From positions 20,902,456 to 20,966,455 of the forward strand of contig NW_023998415.1 of assembly GCF_014805625.2 (NCBI RefSeq): 64,000 nt of DNA, written 5' to 3'. The DNA is from Glossina fuscipes (lineage: Eukaryota > Arthropoda > Insecta > Diptera > Glossinidae). Position numbers and translations under genes: made by a program. Shown here piece after piece: positions 63,935 through 64,000 of the stretch; position 1 is the stretch's first letter; every line of letters begins with the position of its first letter. Under the pieces are notes generated by a model. The model was not told where the DNA came from. It searched no databases and saw nothing but the letters and a program-made list of their open reading frames with translations.

Positions 63935-64000
63935 AGGTCATATATGGGACGTGCTCCGACCCAAACCATTTCCAACAACGTTTATCCTTAGGCTAAAGCA
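63935..64000 (+). repeat. probable dispersed repeat copy, cut by window end
   Basis: GGGACGTGCTCCGACCCAAA and CCATTTCCAACAACG match the GATTTGGTCCATTTT block and its neighbours at 46980 (ATCCAAACCATTTTCAAACA). The rest would lie beyond the window. Confidence 0.35.

Noticed and set aside
1..64000. CRISPR array, operon, ribosome-binding sites or prophage
   Set aside because: Tandem repeats here lack the regular short repeat/spacer pattern, and coding remnants are eukaryotic transposons.
1..64000. Mitochondrial insertion in the nuclear genome
   Set aside because: AT-rich parts are simple repeats; no recognisable mitochondrial protein or rRNA string was noticed.

Overview
The window looks like nuclear DNA from a higher fly (Diptera: Brachycera). 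A tephritid-type genome is a reasonable guess, but the species cannot be fixed from this sequence. The grounds are low GC, dense insect-type microsatellites ((TA)n, (CA)n, (CT)n, CAA/CAG runs, very long poly-T), a Jockey-clade LINE, mariner elements of more than one subfamily, and many diverged copies of a dispersed repeat built around a GACAGACGGACA core. I find no bacterial gene organisation, CRISPR array, rRNA, convincing tRNA gene or intact host protein gene. The 64 kb reads as a gene desert or the inside of a very large intron.

The recognisable coding material is all transposon debris. (1) 56588-57868, minus strand: a reverse-transcriptase remnant of a Jockey-clade LINE. It runs from the connector before RT through the SYxPIS block and fingers/palm to the YGIQxWGTA-type C-terminus. 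It carries frameshifts and stops, and the FADD box has been lost by internal deletion. (2) 43750-44160, plus: the 5' part of an irritans-type mariner, with a Himar-like inverted-repeat end and the paired HTH region. (3) 44840-45679, plus: a second, nearly full-length mariner pseudogene of mauritiana type, with catalytic D1 changed to H and D2/D3 kept in D34D spacing. (4) 28085-28235, plus: a short fragment from the middle of a third mariner transposase.

The most interesting non-coding signal is a small family of sequences with tRNA-like box A and box B plus a shared 3' body (core around GGTAGAGTTTTCAATAAAGCC). There are three clear copies (30495 plus, 47317 minus, 53457 minus) and two weak ones (5570 and 45900 plus). 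It looks like a tRNA-derived SINE family.

Layout: 1-1.1 kb diverged dispersed repeats; 1-9 kb AT-rich unique sequence with simple repeats; 9.2-10.1 kb the best dispersed-repeat copy; 10.9-11.2 kb a triplicated ~115-130 bp unit; 12.3-13.4 kb and 16.7-19.9 kb microsatellite-rich; 20-25.7 kb unique sequence, a 77-bp tandem duplication and dispersed repeats; 28 kb mariner fragment; 30.5 kb SINE-like copy; 31.3-31.9 kb an isolated GC-richer open frame; 32.7-36.6 kb an extremely T-rich zone; 39.1-39.4 kb a long purine tract; 42.6-47.4 kb a cluster of mobile-element debris; 51-56 kb microsatellites; 56.6-57.9 kb the LINE; 61.6 kb a four-copy tandem repeat with an E-box in each unit; 62.3-63.5 kb poly-T and (GA)n. 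Nothing here forms a pathway; the elements are independent insertions in different stages of decay.
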